A stretch of DNA of 64,000 bases from HGM11412 sp045536835 (GCA_045536835.1 JAZSOI010000012.1:8319-72318), one strand, 5' to 3'. Counted from the first letter of the stretch, positions 16,792 to 26,145 are shown. Numbers and translations are program-made. The notes: generated by a model not told the origin, from the letters alone.

Positions 16792-17529
16792 ATGCGAGTA
16801 TTAACAAAAGAAGAAACATTAAAAGAAGTGAGTGACGAATTATTCTACTGGATATTAGACGGAACTCAAGATGCAATATGGAAGTTTGAGGAAAGAATTA
16901 AGAAATTAGATTTTTTACAAGTTGTTCACAAATTTAGTGATTTAATGAAAGAAATAAAAATATGTACGGACTTAGCTTTTGCTTTTGATTCAAATTTTGA
17001 TTGGTTGCTTAATGAATTGGTTGAGTTTAAGAAATTTTTAAGTGAAAAAGAATTTAATTTTTCAGGCACTGCTATTTTGGAAGAATTAGATACACACATT
17101 CAAAAAATTAAAAGCAATTATAGTGAGAAAGATTTTTCTACAACTGAAGGGGATATAGCAGTTGCTGAAAAAGAAATGGAAGAAGAAAAACAACAATCTG
17201 AACAAAGGGAAAAAGAGCTTGTAGAGGCAAGGCGACAAGATATTCAAAAGAAAAAAGAATGCGTTGAGAGGTGGCGATTAGAAAATTTTAATAAAGATTT
17301 CGATGTAAGTGTTTTAGACGAATTTCAGTTGAAGATTTTACAGGAAGCATTAGAAACTGAACTTAAGTGTTTATCTCTCAGTTGGTTGCAACGAAAATTC
17401 AACATGGGATACCCTAAAGCGTGCGTTATAGTTGACTTTTTTGAAAAACACGGTATTGTGTCTACTTATGAAGAGTCTTTTGAACTTGGGGTAGATAACT
17501 ACGGGCGAATAATTCGTGTGCATTTATAG
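16792..17529 (+). CDS. Protein with C-terminal FtsK-gamma-like winged helix (paralogue)
   Basis: 245 residues. A helical N-terminal domain is followed by a Glu/Lys-rich coiled coil (about 120-165). The C-terminal winged helix has LSWLQRKFNMGYPKACVI, close to the FtsK gamma signature with its LQR...GYxRA core. AAAGGAG at 16774-16780 sets the start. It is the last gene of the phosphatase operon. Paralogy with the preceding gene suggests a heterodimer or two DNA-binding specificities. The motor domain of FtsK is absent. Confidence 0.65.
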   Translation: MRVLTKEETLKEVSDELFYWILDGTQDAIWKFEERIKKLDFLQVVHKFSDLMKEIKICTDLAFAFDSNFDWLLNELVEFKKFLSEKEFNFSGTAILEELDTHIQKIKSNYSEKDFSTTEGDIAVAEKEMEEEKQQSEQREKELVEARRQDIQKKKECVERWRLENFNKDFDVSVLDEFQLKILQEALETELKCLSLSWLQRKFNMGYPKACVIVDFFEKHGIVSTYEESFELGVDNYGRIIRVHL

Positions 17530-17590
17530 TTGATAATTATTAAAAAGTGGAATCATATAATTTGTTTCAATTATCTATTGTATTTGTGTA

Positions 17591-17620
17591 AAAAACGATG
17601 GGGTATATGCCATCGTTTTT
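17591..17620 (+). terminator. Rho-independent terminator
   Basis: Stem AAAACGATGG (17592-17601) with CCATCGTTTT (17610-17619), followed by T-rich sequence. It closes the phosphatase operon. Apart from this and the promoter at 17769, the 17530-17821 stretch holds no gene. Confidence 0.85.
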
Positions 17621-17724
17621 ACTATTTCAATGTGTAAGAATATGTATGTAGAAAATTTACTTGTTGTTTCTGTATAAAAATTAAAAACATTTATTACATT
17701 TAATCTCGTATAATACAATAAAAG

Positions 17725-17797
17725 TATCGCTATACTGATATTTTTCAAGAAAAATGGTCATAATGATATTGACAACGTATCAGTAAAGTGATATAAT
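17725..17797 (+). promoter_or_regulatory. Consensus promoter with two TATC-N8-GATA operators
   Basis: TTGACA (17769-17774), 17-bp spacer, TATAAT (17792-17797). Two 16-bp sites of form TATC-N8-GATA lie at 17725-17740 and 17778-17793. The second covers the spacer and first bases of the -10, so binding would repress. The HTH protein of this operon (18486) is the obvious candidate ligand. Confidence 0.8.
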
Positions 17798-17821
17798 ATT
17801 GCTGTAAAAGGAGATATAGCT

Positions 17822-18523
17822 ATGGAAAATATGATTACTTTATATCACGGTTCTAAACAAATTATTGAAAAACCAACGCTTAAAGGCGGTAAAGAAACAA
17901 ATGACTATGGCTTTGGTTTTTATTGTACGAAAGAAATAGAACTTGCTAACGAATGGGCTTGCCCTGATAATAATGACGGTTATGCTAATGAATATTTGTT
18001 AGATTTAAATGGTCTTAATGTTTTAGACTTATCAGACAAAAAGTATCACATATTGAATTGGATTGCACTTTTGTTAAAGTATAGAATTCCTGAAGGATTG
18101 AATCCAAATGATGAACAAACAAGAGAATATATTGTAAATAATTTCTTTGTTGATTTAACGGACGTTGATATTATTATAGGATATAGGGCAGACGATTCGT
18201 ATTTTTCATTTGCAAGAGATTTTGTAAAGAATACTATTACTCTTGCACAGTTGTCTAAGGCAATGGAACTTGGGAAACTTGGATTACAAGTTGTTTTACA
18301 CTCAGAAAAAGCGTTCGAGCATTTAACCTACATTGGCAACACTATTGCTCAAAATGAAATTTATTATACAAAACGTGTAGCAAGAGATTTGCAAGCGAAG
18401 GAAGAATATTTTAACACTACTCGAAATGCAAAAGTTGATAAAGATGATTTATTTGTTATGGATATTATTAGGCAAGAGGTAAAAAATGAAGATTCACGCT
18501 TACAACGAAATATACGTAGATGA
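17822..18523 (+). CDS. DUF3990 family protein, probable ADP-ribosyltransferase-like toxin
   Basis: 233 residues. The opening ITLYHGSKQIIEKP followed by NDYGFGFYCTKEIELANEWA is the DUF3990 signature, a group that sits next to HTH proteins in Firmicutes and resembles ADP-ribosyltransferase folds (YHG as nucleotide-binding start). GGAG at 17811-17814 precedes ATG 17822. It overlaps the HTH gene by 38 bases, as toxin and antitoxin genes often do. The NAD-dependent activity is inferred from the family, not seen directly. Confidence 0.75.
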   Translation: MENMITLYHGSKQIIEKPTLKGGKETNDYGFGFYCTKEIELANEWACPDNNDGYANEYLLDLNGLNVLDLSDKKYHILNWIALLLKYRIPEGLNPNDEQTREYIVNNFFVDLTDVDIIIGYRADDSYFSFARDFVKNTITLAQLSKAMELGKLGLQVVLHSEKAFEHLTYIGNTIAQNEIYYTKRVARDLQAKEEYFNTTRNAKVDKDDLFVMDIIRQEVKNEDSRLQRNIRR

Positions 18524-19118
18524 CGCAATGCAAACGCTTGCGGAAACTTTCAGTTATCTTTCTAATGAAAGTCAGGCGGACGATTTTTTTTGGCGTTTTG
18601 TAAATAGTAGAATTGCATATCAGTTTGGCAGAGGTAATCCAAGATATTTAAACATGCCACCTCAAGCACTTTACTATGAAGTTATGGGAGCAATGCCTTT
18701 ATATAAGCCCTATGCTTATGGAAGGTCGCCTGAGTATTGGTGTGGATTTGTTCTTGCATATTATCAATGGTATACAGGTTTAAGTTTTGAACAGATTGGT
18801 AGAAAATTGCCACCATCAAGGATAATTTCAATGTATAATCCATTGCATGAAGCAGGCATGGATAAGTTTGTTGAAGTCGCAAACAGTATTGTATTTCAAA
18901 AAGAAACTAATCTTGCAAGATATAGAAAAGCTTCGGGATTATCTCAGCGAGAATTAGCTAAATTTAGTAAGGTTTCATTGAGGGCAATTCAGCTTTACGA
19001 ACAAAGACAGTTAGATATAAATATGGCGCCGGCAATAAAGCTCTTTCAAATTTCAAGAGCGTTAGGATGTTACGTAGAAGAATTGTTAGAAACGAGGGAT
19101 AAAGATTTTTATGACTGA
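18486..19118 (+). CDS. HTH (XRE-type) protein, candidate antitoxin/repressor
   Basis: 210 residues. The N-terminal 140 residues are aromatic-rich and unrecognised but typical of partners of DUF3990. The C-terminal 60 residues are an XRE helix-turn-helix (RYRKASGLSQRELAKFSKVS ... QLYEQRQ). AGAGG at 18475-18479 precedes ATG 18486. Inferred to bind the TATC-N8-GATA sites of the operon promoter and perhaps to neutralise the DUF3990 protein through its N-terminal part. Confidence 0.7.
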   Translation: MKIHAYNEIYVDDAMQTLAETFSYLSNESQADDFFWRFVNSRIAYQFGRGNPRYLNMPPQALYYEVMGAMPLYKPYAYGRSPEYWCGFVLAYYQWYTGLSFEQIGRKLPPSRIISMYNPLHEAGMDKFVEVANSIVFQKETNLARYRKASGLSQRELAKFSKVSLRAIQLYEQRQLDINMAPAIKLFQISRALGCYVEELLETRDKDFYD

Positions 19119-19272
19119 AGAACAAGTTAAATTTTTATGCAAATGGATGGTTGATAATGGAAATCGTCCATTAACAGAATTTGAAAAAGAACTTATAAAG
19201 CAAGCAATCGAAAACGCTAAAAGTCCGCAAGAGATGGCTGCATCTATTTTAGCGTTGTTAACAAATATGTAA
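19111..19272 (+). CDS. Small hypothetical protein (53 aa)
   Basis: Starts inside the end of the HTH gene (ATGACTGA overlap) and encodes 53 helical residues (MTEEQVKFLCKWMVD ... LLTNM). The AGGGAT at 19095-19100 is a modest ribosome binding site; coupling to the HTH gene is likely. It may be a third component of the toxin-antitoxin operon. No family recognised. Confidence 0.55.
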   Translation: MTEEQVKFLCKWMVDNGNRPLTEFEKELIKQAIENAKSPQEMAASILALLTNM

Positions 19273-19341
19273 ATGATTAAGTTATATTAAGTATTTGTTA
19301 AATATATTAAATTTAAAATTTGCTAAAGTAGAGGGAGACAA

Positions 19342-22300
19342 ATGGTTTATAAAGCAACATGGGAAAGATTTGAATATTTAAATGAAAATAAAACAAAGTC
19401 TTTTGAGAATTTGTGTAGGCTGTTATTTAAGCGTACATTTTTTGACAAAAAAACAATATTCCAGTCTATTCCTAACACCCCTGGAATCGAAGTGTTACCA
19501 ATATATTGCAATGAATTAAACAAAAGAATAAGTTTTCAAAGTAAATATTTTAGTAGTGAAAGGAATAAATATGCTGAAATAAAGAAATCGATGGAAGAGA
19601 CTATAACACACTATAAAGGAGAAATAGATACTGTCTATTTATATTCAAATAAGGAATTAGACTTAAGTTGTAACCAATATAAGAAGATAGAAACATTGTT
19701 AAGAGATAACGGTATAGAGCTTATATCGGTTGTTAATGACGAAATTTTAAATAAGGTCATAGAATATCCGGAATTGTTGCAAACTTATTTTAATACTGGA
19801 CGCTTAACTATAGAGTGGTTTAATGAAAAATTTGCTGAAACTAAAGATATAATAGGTCCTAGATATACTCCGGAGTTTAATGTTGAAACAGAAGCAGAGA
19901 AGTTCTTGAACTTATTCCTACTCAACGATAAAGCAATTAGAGCAATCAATAATATAAAAAATAAAGCGATAGACGATATCAAAGAAAATAGATGGAATTA
20001 TAGGAATTATAATGATTTAATGGAAAGAGTAAGTTTGTACATAACAAACATACCCGATATTGATATTGATACTATTGAAGAGTCTTTTAATTGGGCTACT
20101 AATTTGCAAAAAAAATTCGAAAAAGAATTTAACGCAATTAACACTATTATTGATTCGAGGCAAGAAAAAGAAAATAGTTTGCGCGAAAAAGGAGAGTATA
20201 CTCAAGCGGCTGATACGTATAGAGAAATTAGAGAATTAAAATATATAACAAACATTAAAGATTTAATTGATGTTAGTTTGCAAAAACAAAAGCTGATTAA
20301 GGAAAAATGCTTAATATTGAAGGGTGAAGCGGGGATTGGTAAAACTCATCTTCTAGCTTCAAATGTGGGAAGACAATTAGAGAATGAAAACCCAGCACTC
20401 ATGGTTTTAGGAACAACTTTAACATCTTCACTTCCTTTATCTAGTCAAATAATGGGGTATTTGGCTTTGGATATAAAATTTGAAGAATTGCTGGATTTAT
20501 TGGAAGTGTCTGCAGAAGAAACAGATTGTGTGAGTACAATTTTTATAGATGCGATAAACGAAAGTACAAATAAAACTGATTGGGAAACATTTATAATTAA
20601 GTGTATACGAGAAGTAAATAAAAGAGAACGAGTAAAGATTGTTTTTTCTATTAGAAATGGTTACGATAAACTCCTCTTTAAAGGTGATTCGTTAAAAGAT
20701 AGAAGGGGTAAAGATTTAATAGAACTAGAGCATTATGGGTTCACTTATGATTCTATCGAAAGCATAAGAGAGTTTTTAGATTTTTATAACGTTGCTTTTT
20801 CGCCTGTAGATTATTTGCAGCACAAAATGAACAACCCCTTGTTTTTAAAAATGTTTTGTGAGACACATGATGGTCAAATGTGTGACTTTGGCGGGCTTTT
20901 TGAAAAATTTATTACAAAAATAGATAAAGAAGTAACAATAAAAATAAATACTTCAGTTGATAATCTTATTTGGAAGTTTATAGAAGAGTTTATTGATACA
21001 CAACTTAAAAGCGACATGCATAGTATTTCAAAAGAAGAGATTATGAATTTCAAATTCTGGAGAATTTATGGTATTGAAGATAAAAAGTTGGATTATTTAG
21101 CATATTTAACTCAAGCAGGATTACTTATAACGTTCACCACAGATAATATAAATGAGTATTACTATATAGCTTTTAATTTATTAGAGAATTATTTGACCGC
21201 AAAGCATATTATAGAAAGGTCCGACAATAAAGACGATTTATTGAACTATTTGAAAGATGATTTATTTAAGATTTCTAAATATGGGAATTTTGAGAAGCAT
21301 TATGCTCCTGAATTAGTTGGATTTGTCTGCGCATTGTATGCAAAAAAATACAAATCCGAAATATTTGATGATTTAGATGTCTTAAATATGGGGAATGAAA
21401 AAGATGAAGTAGTGTCTGAATATATAAAATCATTTGCTTGGAGAGAACCATTAGGAATAGACGTTACATATTTTCTCAAATGCGCAAGAAAATATCAAGC
21501 AAGTATAGAAGATGTTTGGAATACTTTGATCATTAACAGTGTTAAACCAAAACACCCAATGAATGCTGAATTTTTGCATAACTTTTTGTTTGAAAAAACT
21601 ATGCCATTAAGAGATTCGGCGTGGACAACCTATATTAATTCGTTGGACGGTGAGGAAAGTAGGGTTTTGCAAATTGCAAAATATTATATTAATGGGGACA
21701 AGTTTAATGGGGCAAACATTGAAGTTGTTAAATTGATATTAGTATTTTTTGCGTGGTTTTTAACTTCCTCAAATAGATACCTTAGGGACACTATTTCTAA
21801 AGCCATGATTGAAATACTTAGATGTAATTTTGAATTGTGCCTTGGACTTTTAGATTTGTTTAAGGATGTAAATGACCCATATGTTATCCAAAGGTTGTAC
21901 GGAGTTGTTTGTGGTGCTTGTTTAAGGCGAAACAGCGAGTATAAAGAAGAGTACAAGAAGTTATCTAAGTTTGTTTATAATCAAATTTTCAACAAAGAAA
22001 AAGTAGTTGCTGATATTTTATTAAGAGACTATGCAAGGATTATTATTGAAAGATATTTGTATGAATACAATGATTTAGCAGATTTAGAAGTCGAGAAAAT
22101 TAGGCCACCTTACAAATCTGAAGATATTCCTATAGTTAAACAAGAAAAATATGCCGATGAAGGAAGTCATGGTTGGTATAGAATCGAAGCCTCGATGTCT
22201 CCCAATTGTAATGGATCGCCGCATATGTATGGCGATTTTGGTAGATATACTTTCCAATCCGCATTAAGTGATTTTGAAAATGTGGATATACTAAATTTAT

Positions 22301-23562
22301 TCCACTACGCAATGCAATATATTAAAAATGACTTAGGTTATGACGAGTCTTTATTAGGGGAATATGATTACAAATATTATAGGATTCATTATGGTAGAGG
22401 TGCTGGTGACATAGAGAGAATAGGAAAAAAATATCAATGGATAGCATTACATCATATTTATGCGAGAATGGCGGACAATCATAAACTAAAAAAATATTAT
22501 GGAGATGAATTAAAAGATTTTGAAAGTTTATGGGATGAAAACATACGAGATTTTGATCCAAGCTTTAATTGGCAGAAGAATAAAAATATAAAATCGCCTG
22601 AAATCAAATGGTTTTATTTTGATAAAGATGACCAATTTATTAAGGCAGATTCTACAAAAGAAGAAATAGAACAATGGACTAAAAGTATTTGCGAGTTTTT
22701 TGAGCTCCATGGTGAAAGATTATCTGCTACTTTTGAAAAGAAGGAGTGGGTAGTGTTTGAAAGTCATGAGGAAATTTCATTTATAAAGTCTATCTTAAGA
22801 AATTGGGTAGATAGTGATAAAGTAGGAGAGCAAAAAATTTGGGAAATGTCTAATGCTTATTTTATAAAGAATTGTGATTGGGAAAGATTAAAAGAAATAT
22901 TAACAAAAAAAGATTTGTATAATGAAAGATTTCCTGAGGGTGATAGGTCAGGGGACATTTACCAAGGAGAATATCCGTGGGCTTTAAAAATTATAAAGAA
23001 TGAATTAAATAGTTGGAAAGACCTTGTGTTAAAGACTGGAATAACTCACATTGAAGAATATGAGATTCCTGAATTTCTTTATGAGTTCAGTGAAGATGAT
23101 TCGATTGTTATTAAAGAAAATGGTAAAAAGATTTCACAGCGTGTGATTGAAGACGAGGAGATTGCTTGTAAAGTTATGCCTGCCAATTTGGAGTTGTCAT
23201 GGACAAAAGGATTAGATCACTCTATAGACGATATTGGGCATGCTATAAGTGTTCCTTGTGTAGAAATTATTGAACATTTCAACTTAAATGCTAACGATGC
23301 GACGGGCTATTATTTTGCACCTAACGGCGATATTGTGTGCTTTGATGCTTATTCGATTAATAAAGATAAAGGCTTGGTGATGCGAAAGGATTACTTAGAA
23401 AAATTTTTATTAGAAAAAGATTATACTCTGATTTGGTCGTGTATTGGAGAGAAGCAATTTTTTAAGAGGAATCAAGCGTGGGGCATTTGGAGTGGATTGT
23501 TTTATTATCAAGATGGAAATATTGTTGGGGAGTTTAAAAACAATCATAAAGAAGATTTTTGA
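19342..23562 (+). CDS. Nuclease-STAND NTPase, Avs-like antiviral candidate
   Basis: 1406 residues. Residues about 10-130 resemble a Mrr/PD-(D/E)XK nuclease: FENLCRLLF, then PGIEV and ISFQSKYF, which provide the acidic residue and the Q-x-K of the catalytic core. A STAND NTPase follows, with Walker A GEAGIGKT at 328-335 and Walker B IFIDAINES at 400-408. The remaining ~900 residues are helical-repeat-like and probably form the sensor, ending in a beta-rich C-terminal part. Size and order match Avs antiviral STANDs, which sense a phage protein, oligomerise and cut DNA. GAGGGAGA at 19331-19338 sets the start. It is a single gene and the trigger is unknown. Confidence 0.75.
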   Translation: MVYKATWERFEYLNENKTKSFENLCRLLFKRTFFDKKTIFQSIPNTPGIEVLPIYCNELNKRISFQSKYFSSERNKYAEIKKSMEETITHYKGEIDTVYLYSNKELDLSCNQYKKIETLLRDNGIELISVVNDEILNKVIEYPELLQTYFNTGRLTIEWFNEKFAETKDIIGPRYTPEFNVETEAEKFLNLFLLNDKAIRAINNIKNKAIDDIKENRWNYRNYNDLMERVSLYITNIPDIDIDTIEESFNWATNLQKKFEKEFNAINTIIDSRQEKENSLREKGEYTQAADTYREIRELKYITNIKDLIDVSLQKQKLIKEKCLILKGEAGIGKTHLLASNVGRQLENENPALMVLGTTLTSSLPLSSQIMGYLALDIKFEELLDLLEVSAEETDCVSTIFIDAINESTNKTDWETFIIKCIREVNKRERVKIVFSIRNGYDKLLFKGDSLKDRRGKDLIELEHYGFTYDSIESIREFLDFYNVAFSPVDYLQHKMNNPLFLKMFCETHDGQMCDFGGLFEKFITKIDKEVTIKINTSVDNLIWKFIEEFIDTQLKSDMHSISKEEIMNFKFWRIYGIEDKKLDYLAYLTQAGLLITFTTDNINEYYYIAFNLLENYLTAKHIIERSDNKDDLLNYLKDDLFKISKYGNFEKHYAPELVGFVCALYAKKYKSEIFDDLDVLNMGNEKDEVVSEYIKSFAWREPLGIDVTYFLKCARKYQASIEDVWNTLIINSVKPKHPMNAEFLHNFLFEKTMPLRDSAWTTYINSLDGEESRVLQIAKYYINGDKFNGANIEVVKLILVFFAWFLTSSNRYLRDTISKAMIEILRCNFELCLGLLDLFKDVNDPYVIQRLYGVVCGACLRRNSEYKEEYKKLSKFVYNQIFNKEKVVADILLRDYARIIIERYLYEYNDLADLEVEKIRPPYKSEDIPIVKQEKYADEGSHGWYRIEASMSPNCNGSPHMYGDFGRYTFQSALSDFENVDILNLFHYAMQYIKNDLGYDESLLGEYDYKYYRIHYGRGAGDIERIGKKYQWIALHHIYARMADNHKLKKYYGDELKDFESLWDENIRDFDPSFNWQKNKNIKSPEIKWFYFDKDDQFIKADSTKEEIEQWTKSICEFFELHGERLSATFEKKEWVVFESHEEISFIKSILRNWVDSDKVGEQKIWEMSNAYFIKNCDWERLKEILTKKDLYNERFPEGDRSGDIYQGEYPWALKIIKNELNSWKDLVLKTGITHIEEYEIPEFLYEFSEDDSIVIKENGKKISQRVIEDEEIACKVMPANLELSWTKGLDHSIDDIGHAISVPCVEIIEHFNLNANDATGYYFAPNGDIVCFDAYSINKDKGLVMRKDYLEKFLLEKDYTLIWSCIGEKQFFKRNQAWGIWSGLFYYQDGNIVGEFKNNHKEDF

Positions 23563-23571
23563 GAGTCAAAA

Positions 23572-23601
23572 AAGGTCTGATGGAGAAACACATCGGACCT
23601 T
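23572..23601 (+). terminator. Hairpin after the Avs-like gene
   Basis: An 11-bp stem, AAGGTCTGATG (23572-23582) with CATCGGACCTT (23591-23601, one G-T type pair). The T tract is weak (TAAATTTTG). Probable terminator. Confidence 0.65.
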
Positions 23602-23639
23602 AAATTTTGTTGATATAGGATTATGGAGACTAATGTAAA

Positions 23640-24094
23640 ACTGGTATAAAATTGGTATAAATTTAGTTTAAAAGTTACTTAACAATACAAAAGTTACGCA
23701 AGATATTTAACGTTTTTAATATAAAAACACGCACATTTTTAACAAAAATGCACCGAAATTAACTAAACTTAACGTTTTTTATAGAACTTTTACAAAAAGT
23801 TAGCACTCCTAACTTGGACATGGTTTAGTATCAACACGATTTTGGGCTAAAAATAGTACCGCATACATGGCATTTCGACGAGTTTTGGATATGTATTAAC
23901 ACGATGAAGAATTGATGCGGACTAGAACCCCTATAAAAGGGTAAAATTGACACAATCCATTACTTAAACTATTCCAAAAGCGTGTAAAAGCCAATTTGAA
24001 ACGGAATAGAAAAAAAGAGCCAATTTTTTAGAATAACAAGTGGAATAAAAATAAGTATTAGATAGAGTCAAAACAATAAAAATTTAATAAATAT
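23640..24094. other. Non-coding AT-rich stretch before the split tRNA
   Basis: I see no gene here. It holds a short direct repeat (TGGTATAAA twice at 23642-23660), repeated AAGTTAC (23671 and 23689) and GGAATA-type words near 24000-24050 like those at the element ends. The chromosomal promoter of the disrupted tRNA should lie near its right end. Confidence 0.4.
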
Positions 24095-24133
24095 GTTCGT
24101 GTACCTCAGTAGGATAGAGGGTTCGCCTCCTAA
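24095..24133 (+). pseudogene. 5' half of disrupted tRNA-Arg(CCT)
   Basis: GTTCGTG acceptor strand, TA, CCTC/GAGG D-stem, then TTCGC and the anticodon loop CTCCTAA (24127-24133), after which the tRNA match ends. The missing 3' half is at 34098-34142: its GCGAA pairs with TTCGC and its CACGAAC pairs with GTTCGTG, all perfectly. This is therefore the left junction of an element that entered the anticodon loop. Confidence 0.85.
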
Positions 24134-24271
24134 ACGCTTGGTCTATCCGTCTAATATACCTAAAATCAATTTTTTTTATGGTAAAAACGGGTGAAAATAG
24201 CCACTTTTTTGAGAATAAAAAGTTTTAGGAATAATTTTAGGAATAAAAATAAAATAAATTTAATCCATTTT

Positions 24272-24346
24272 GGTTCCTTAGTTAAATGGATATAACAAGC
24301 CCCTCCTAAGGGCTAGTTGTGGGTTCGATTCCCGCAGGGACTACCA
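24272..24346 (+). tRNA. tRNA-Arg (anticodon CCT), element-borne
   Basis: A full cloverleaf: acceptor 24272-24278 with 24336-24342 (two G-U type pairs), D-stem GTTA/TAAC, anticodon stem AGCCC/GGGCT with loop CTCCTAA, T-stem GTGGG/CCCGC with TTCGATT loop, and encoded CCA (24344-24346). It has the same anticodon as the tRNA that the element disrupts and lies inside the element, 138 bases past the junction. Confidence 0.85.
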
Positions 24347-24348
24347 AA

Positions 24349-24376
24349 AAAACCACATTTTTTGTGGTTTTTTACT
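24349..24376 (+). terminator. Terminator of the tRNA-Arg gene
   Basis: AAACCACA pairs with TGTGGTTT and is followed by a T run. Placed directly behind the CCA end. Confidence 0.8.
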
Positions 24377-24493
24377 ATTTTTAGGGCAAAATATAGGAGT
24401 TTTTGGAATAATTTTCAACTATTCCACTATATCCACCCTAAGAGAAAAGATAAGGGATACCCACAATTAAGTGGGTATCCCAATTTTTTATTC

Positions 24494-25912
24494 CTAAAAT
24501 AGGTTATTTAGTGCATTTAACGCCTTTTCTTGCGTGTCGGGGATAAAGTGACTGTAAACCTGTAAGGTAATGGTTGAGTCGCTATGTCCCATATATTTAC
24601 TAACCGTTTGTAAGGGAACGTTTTGCGATAACAGTAAACTGCAATAGGTATGGCGTAGTCCGTGACAACAAACTCGCTTGAAACCTTTGTCGTCTTGAAA
24701 CTTTTTAAGCCATCCACCAACCGTATGTGGATATACGGGTTCACGGCAGATATTGACGGCAAAATAGTACTCGTCCACGTTGTTATCAAACTCGTCGTCG
24801 ATTGCTCTAAACCACTCACGATATTTCTTCAAATCGTCAATTAAAGGCGTTGGAAGGGGTATATCTCGCGTGGAAGTCTTTGTCTTGGGTTCTTTCTCAT
24901 AGATTCCGTAACCTTTCGCTACAAGGCGATTTCTACGAATATGAACCACTTGCTTGTCAAAATCAATGTCCGACCAACGAAGTCCGTTAAGTTCGCCCGC
25001 ACGTACACCCGTAAGAAGCATAAATTTTATCGGCACACGCTTGTAAATCAAATCTTCGGGAAGTTCGTCAAGCGCCTTCATAAATTCTTGGGCTTCGGCT
25101 ATTGAATAAACTTCCTTTTCGTTTACGGGGCGAAGCGATGAATTGCTATTGCCCGAACCTACTTTCGTGGCGCATACGGGATTTTTTGTTATCCAATCGT
25201 ATCTCACGGCTTCGTTAAATACCGTTCTAAGCAATCTTCTATAACCTTTAATGGTTTCGGCTGAATAACCTTTATTTCGTTCGTTAAGCTTAAAATATTC
25301 GTCAAAATCAAGGTTGTAAATTTCGCAAATTTTCTCCGCCGTTTCGCGTACTATGTAATTGCCTTTCTTTTTGAGTCCGTAAGACGAGCAACGGTTTATC
25401 ACGCCGTCTCTTGCAAGCGCCCTAAAACTTATAGACTTTGGCAAATCTTTTTTAAGACAAACGGTGTTGTCTTGCTTGCCGTTTTTCTGCTCAAAACTGT
25501 TTAAGAACATTTGCACGTGCCTAACCGTAATCTCGTTTACAGGTTTATCCGAAAGCCTATTGTTCTTTAAGTAGTCGCTAAATTTCTTGGTAATGCGTAT
25601 TCCTTTTAGGTAGTAATTTATCGACCAATTCTTTTTAACGCTTTCAAGCCACTCGGTTGCAAGTTCGTCAAAAGTTAGAACTTTTAATTTCTTTACGTCC
25701 GTTTTTAGTTCATAAGCCTTTGCAAGTTCTTCTTCAAACTCGATGGCGCATTTTTCTACGTATTTATGGAACTTAGCAGGGGTAAAGTCGTTATCGTTTT
25801 TGACTAATTTATAACAAACCTTTTGCTTGTCTGTTTCAGGGTCACGCCCTAATGCTTGTATCTTTGCTTTTAATTTTCCTTTCTTATCCGTGCTTATCTT
25901 AAAATAAGCCAT
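24494..25912 (-). CDS. int: Tyrosine recombinase (element A integrase)
   Basis: 472 residues of Tn916/phage-type integrase. N-terminal arm-binding part, core-binding domain around 80-200, then the catalytic domain with Arg in TGVRAGE (near 303), HGLRH (near 418), GHS and the Tyr nucleophile in QVYSHF (near 453). Ribosome site GGAGGAT lies just before the ATG at 25912. The gene ends 148 bases from the tRNA-Arg gene and about 360 bases from the tRNA split, as expected for an att-proximal integrase. It is closely similar, end to end, to the integrase at 40302. Inferred reaction: recombination at CTCCTAA in the anticodon loop of tRNA-Arg(CCT). Confidence 0.9.
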   Translation of the reverse strand: MAYFKISTDKKGKLKAKIQALGRDPETDKQKVCYKLVKNDNDFTPAKFHKYVEKCAIEFEEELAKAYELKTDVKKLKVLTFDELATEWLESVKKNWSINYYLKGIRITKKFSDYLKNNRLSDKPVNEITVRHVQMFLNSFEQKNGKQDNTVCLKKDLPKSISFRALARDGVINRCSSYGLKKKGNYIVRETAEKICEIYNLDFDEYFKLNERNKGYSAETIKGYRRLLRTVFNEAVRYDWITKNPVCATKVGSGNSNSSLRPVNEKEVYSIAEAQEFMKALDELPEDLIYKRVPIKFMLLTGVRAGELNGLRWSDIDFDKQVVHIRRNRLVAKGYGIYEKEPKTKTSTRDIPLPTPLIDDLKKYREWFRAIDDEFDNNVDEYYFAVNICREPVYPHTVGGWLKKFQDDKGFKRVCCHGLRHTYCSLLLSQNVPLQTVSKYMGHSDSTITLQVYSHFIPDTQEKALNALNNLF

Positions 25913-25923
25913 TATAATCCTCC

Positions 25924-26100
25924 TTAATCGTTATTTACGTAATTCAAAAGACTTTCCATGTCAACTAAAATTTTATTACCTACTTTTACGTTTCTAACTT
26001 TATTTTCTTTACACCAAGTTCTAATGGCGTGTAGGGTAACAGCTGTGTCTTTGTCGTCCTTTTGAATTAACTCTAATGCTTTTCTTACACTTCTAAGCAA
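25924..26100 (-). CDS. xis: Excisionase-like HTH protein (element A)
   Basis: 58 residues from a TTG start at 26100. The matching gene of module C also has TTG at this point and lacks the upstream ATG, and both have GGAGG eight bases before. The protein has a MerR/excisionase-like winged helix (TAVTLHAIRTWCKENKVRNVK). It lies 11 bases before the integrase on the same strand and is probably its directionality factor. Longer starts (to 26178) read through the ribosome binding site and are less likely. Confidence 0.75.
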   Translation of the reverse strand: MLRSVRKALELIQKDDKDTAVTLHAIRTWCKENKVRNVKVGNKILVDMESLLNYVNND

Positions 26101-26145
26101 TATATTTTCCTCCATAAAGTTGGAGTATCGGGATTTCTCCGTTTT
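26101..26145 (-). promoter_or_regulatory. Conserved leader hairpin of the xis gene (A)
   Basis: On the minus strand GGAG (26137-26140 region) can pair with CTCC (26121-26124). The same CTCC could instead pair with the GGAGG Shine-Dalgarno (26109-26113). The order is preserved in module C (41918-41951) although the loop sequence differs. Possible translational control. Confidence 0.4.

Larger units (their letters stand above)
24228..24415. repeat. GGAATAATTTT repeats at the element's left end
   Basis: GGAATAATTTT at 24228-24238 and 24405-24415, with another GGAATAAAA at about 24241. The same word is at 33946-33956 near the right end. They look like integrase arm-type binding sites. Confidence 0.45.
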
